Assembly: GCA_017853285.1 (NCBI GenBank)
Contig: JAFMJU010000123.1
Span: 1-9,594 of the forward strand
From: Gemmataceae bacterium
GTDB lineage: Bacteria; Planctomycetota; Planctomycetia; Gemmatales; Gemmataceae
Direction of reading: 5' to 3'
DNA: 9,594 nucleotides
The position numbers and the translations under genes were made by a program. Below the pieces are notes generated by a model. That model worked only from the letters and a program-made list of their open reading frames with translations. It searched no databases and was not told the origin of the DNA. Numbering within the stretch: the first letter of the stretch is position 1; each line of letters starts with the position of its first letter. This document shows, piece after piece, positions 7,347 to 9,594 of this stretch.

Positions 7347-9594
7347 ATGGGTTCGCCTGAGGCGCCAAACGCTGGAGGATCGTCCCATCGCTTGTTTCCA
7401 AGCGGTGTGGGTTCGTCCCTATCCGGGCAGCAGTCGAGGCCAAACGATCCGGATGGCACGGCCACTGTGATGGGTGGAAATGTGGCAAGTCCTCCTTGTC
7501 ACCTGCCTGAGGATGTTTGCGGCTTAAAACTTGGCCACTACGAGTTAATCCGCCAATTGGGAATGGGCGGCATGGCTGCTGTCCTTCTGGCCAGGGACAC
7601 CCAATTGGATCGATTGGTTGCCCTGAAAGTCCTTCCTCCGGAAAACGCCAAGGACCGCGATACCTTGGATCGTTTCCATCAGGAGGCAAAAAACGGCGCG
7701 AAACTTGACCACGAGAACATTGCCCGGGTTTATTCTTCCGGCCAGGATCAGGGATTGCATTTCCTGGCTTTGGAATATGTCGAAGGGGAAACATTTAAAT
7801 CGGTGATAGACCGTCAGGGTCGCCTGCCTTTGGCCCTGGCCCTTCCCTACATCTATCAGGCGGCCTTGGGCTTGGATCATGCCGCTTCCAAGGGTGTGGT
7901 CCACCGGGATATCAAACCCTCCAATTTGCTGGTGACCAACGGGGGTAAGGTGAAGTTGGTCGATTTGGGGCTGGCCAAAAGCCTGGCAGCCCCCGCCGAG
8001 GAGGCGTTGACCCGTTACGGGGCCACCCTGGGAACTTTTGATTACCTGGCCCCTGAGCAGGCACTGGATCCCAGAAAGGCGGATTCCCGCAGCGATATTT
8101 ATTCCTTGGGTTGCACCTTTTACCACATGCTCACGGGCCGTTCTCCGGTGCCCGATGGAAGTGCCGCGGTTAAACTGGCCTTCCACCAGCAATCCAAACC
8201 CGTGGACCCGAGGCGAATCGTTCCGGAAATCCCGTCGGCCGCGGTTGGCTTGTTGGATCGCATGCTGGAGAAGAAGCCAGAAAACAGGTTTGCGAGCCCT
8301 GCGGATTTGGTTCGGGCGATCGAAACGTTGGCCCGGTCACTTCATATCGAGCTCAATCGGCTGCCTGAAAAATCAAAACGACATCAACCGCTACGCCAGG
8401 CCTCATTGATTGCGATACTCTTGGTTTTGTTGTTCGGCGGACTTGGGATTTACCTTTCTGATTGGACCCCGGCCGGAATGGAAAACTCGCGGCAGGCGGC
8501 AAAGTCGCCGGCTGGCAAAGGGTCGGCGGGGGTTCCTGGGGGTGCAAAATCAAAGGATGACACCCAACAAAAAGGGGAAGCACTTTCGCTGTTTGACGGC
8601 AAGGATTCAACCGCGCTGGAACTGGTGGATTGGCTGGAAGCCAATGCCGGGAAAGACAAACTTGAAATCGTCCTGCATGGCGATCTCGATTTGAGTGATT
8701 TGCGTGACAAACCCGATGCGGGTTTGCTGGTCAGTGGCAAAAATGTGGTGATCCGTTCCGCCCATCCGGGCCGGCGGGTGACAATCCGGCTCCATTTTGA
8801 TGGCAGAGTGTTGTCCGGTCCCTGGGCGATGGTGGCCTTGGACGCGGAAACTGTCCAAATTGATGGTGTTCGCTTCATTCTGGATGCGAGGGAATCGGCG
8901 AATGAGTTCCGCGCTTTGGAGGCCAGGGGAAATCGCCTCTCCGCCTTGACTCTGGAAAGGTGCGAGTTTCTGCAGTGCGGGTCAGTCATGGATGACCGAC
9001 GCAGGGTTTCCTCGCTGGCAATCAATTGCCAGGGAATCGCGCCGGCTGTGCTGGTGCGGGACTCTGTTTTTTTGGGTTTCAAGGAAAGTTCGGTTGCGTC
9101 GGATGTGGTTCCGGATTCGATCAAACTGTTTTCATCGGCCTATGGTGGCCAAGACGCGATTCTGGCCAGGGGTTATTACCGGGAAATTCGTTGTGAAAAC
9201 TGTCTCTTTGGTCCCCATCGCACAGGTTTTCGCCTCGAAAGTTTGGACCGCTACCCCGGGGAAAATGATAGGGCGGCAGTCGAAAAACCGGCGGCCTCCG
9301 GAACGGGGGGAATGCCTGTGCCTGGGACTATGGTCCCGGGAATGACCATGGTCCCAGGCATGCCACCGATCCAAACGGTGGACACCACCGGTTCAATCCA
9401 CGGGGATGGGTCCATTAGCCTGCTCAATTCAAGTTTTTTGCTGGGAGCCAGGGAAACAGTTGTCTCAATCCAGGGCGGAACTTCGGCTGCAGTGTCACTT
9501 CGGCGATGCCTTTTGGCGCCAGGAAATGAGGCTGAAAAACCATCCGACCGCAATCTGATTGGATTGTCCTCCAATTCCAGCCGACTGTGGTTTG
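7347..9594 (+). CDS. membrane-anchored Ser/Thr protein kinase with beta-helix-like C-terminal domain (3' end missing)
   Basis: This is a Hanks-type (PknB-like) protein kinase that would phosphorylate Ser or Thr on unknown targets. The frame is open from ATG 7347 to the window edge, 749 codons, so the C-terminus is missing. Residues 1-64 are a low-complexity N-terminal extension. The kinase domain spans about 65-325: Gly-rich loop LGMGGMAAV 71-79, catalytic Lys94 in VALKVL, helix C Glu113, HRD 186-188 with K190 and N193, DLG 206-208 in place of DFG, APE 235-237, and the closing Arg314. All catalytic residues are present, so it is probably active. One hydrophobic segment (352-370) is a transmembrane helix. 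A Gly/Ala/Lys-rich linker follows, then from about 439 a region with recurring strand units such as LTLERCEFL (534), ISLLNSSFL (690) and VSLRRCLLA (716). This is the pattern of a parallel beta-helix, presumably on the outer face of the membrane. The substrate, ligand and pathway cannot be read from the sequence. Confidence 0.92.
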   Translation, partial: MGSPEAPNAGGSSHRLFPSGVGSSLSGQQSRPNDPDGTATVMGGNVASPPCHLPEDVCGLKLGHYELIRQLGMGGMAAVLLARDTQLDRLVALKVLPPENAKDRDTLDRFHQEAKNGAKLDHENIARVYSSGQDQGLHFLALEYVEGETFKSVIDRQGRLPLALALPYIYQAALGLDHAASKGVVHRDIKPSNLLVTNGGKVKLVDLGLAKSLAAPAEEALTRYGATLGTFDYLAPEQALDPRKADSRSDIYSLGCTFYHMLTGRSPVPDGSAAVKLAFHQQSKPVDPRRIVPEIPSAAVGLLDRMLEKKPENRFASPADLVRAIETLARSLHIELNRLPEKSKRHQPLRQASLIAILLVLLFGGLGIYLSDWTPAGMENSRQAAKSPAGKGSAGVPGGAKSKDDTQQKGEALSLFDGKDSTALELVDWLEANAGKDKLEIVLHGDLDLSDLRDKPDAGLLVSGKNVVIRSAHPGRRVTIRLHFDGRVLSGPWAMVALDAETVQIDGVRFILDARESANEFRALEARGNRLSALTLERCEFLQCGSVMDDRRRVSSLAINCQGIAPAVLVRDSVFLGFKESSVASDVVPDSIKLFSSAYGGQDAILARGYYREIRCENCLFGPHRTGFRLESLDRYPGENDRAAVEKPAASGTGGMPVPGTMVPGMTMVPGMPPIQTVDTTGSIHGDGSISLLNSSFLLGARETVVSIQGGTSAAVSLRRCLLAPGNEAEKPSDRNLIGLSSNSSRLWF
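9319..9362 (+). repeat. tandem 18-base repeat (TMVPGM twice) with a nested hairpin
   Basis: Within the kinase gene, 9327-9344 and 9345-9362 are head-to-tail copies matching at 15 of 18 bases, each encoding TMVPGM (residues 661-666 and 667-672). The same stretch folds back on itself: TGCCTGGGAC 9319-9328 pairs with GTCCCAGGCA 9351-9360, and ATGGTC 9330-9335 pairs with GACCAT 9344-9349, with a single mismatch between the two stems. The encoded Met/Pro/Gly segment interrupts the beta-helix-like region and is probably an exposed loop. Confidence 0.75.

Noticed and set aside
7283..7360. Possible 25-codon upstream reading frame (ATG 7283 to TGA 7360) overlapping the kinase start
   Set aside because: There is no ribosome binding site before ATG 7283, and the length is within chance expectation for a leader.
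7470..7472. ATG 7470 as an alternative kinase start
   Set aside because: It has no good ribosome binding site, whereas ATG 7347 has AAGGG at 6 bases; N-terminal extensions before the kinase domain are common in this kinase type.
9251..9574. Minus-strand frame of 107 codons over the kinase repeat
   Set aside because: Its product mirrors the symmetric TMVPGM repeat on the other strand, and the plus-strand kinase frame is continuous through it.

Overview
The window looks like bacterial chromosomal DNA of moderately high GC content, most likely from the Planctomycetota. Two things point there. First, uvrA is a single open reading frame holding two complete UvrA copies in tandem, an arrangement I know from planctomycetes and chlamydiae. 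Second, it is followed by a Hanks-type Ser/Thr kinase with one transmembrane helix and a large C-terminal domain, a layout common in planctomycetes. No database search was possible, so the phylum call is inference.

Layout. Positions 1-56 may hold the last codons of an upstream plus-strand gene; a divergent minus-strand start at 22 is an alternative reading. Positions 57-203 are an intergenic control region with a 7-bp perfect dyad (134-153), an extended -10 element (154-162), an AT-rich dyad (156-179) and a Shine-Dalgarno that fixes a TTG start. Positions 204-7163 are one giant gene of 2319 codons: UvrA copy 1 (about residues 1-978), UvrA copy 2 (about 1003-1942), and a C-terminal extension of about 375 residues built from two copies of an unassigned module. 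Positions 7164-7346 hold a two-tier hairpin just after the stop and a sigma70-like promoter. From 7347 to the window end runs a Ser/Thr kinase gene that is cut off by the edge.

How they work together. UvrA is the damage sensor of nucleotide excision repair; here two protomers are covalently joined, so one polypeptide carries four ABC ATPase sites. The kinase is probably transcribed separately, given the hairpin and promoter between the genes, and nothing in the sequence links it to DNA repair. It appears to be a membrane receptor kinase with a cytoplasmic catalytic domain and an exported parallel beta-helix-like domain.

There is no sign of mobile elements, CRISPR arrays, tRNA or rRNA. The least explained parts are the duplicated C-terminal module of UvrA, the dyad in front of uvrA, and a TMVPGM repeat with a nested hairpin inside the kinase gene.
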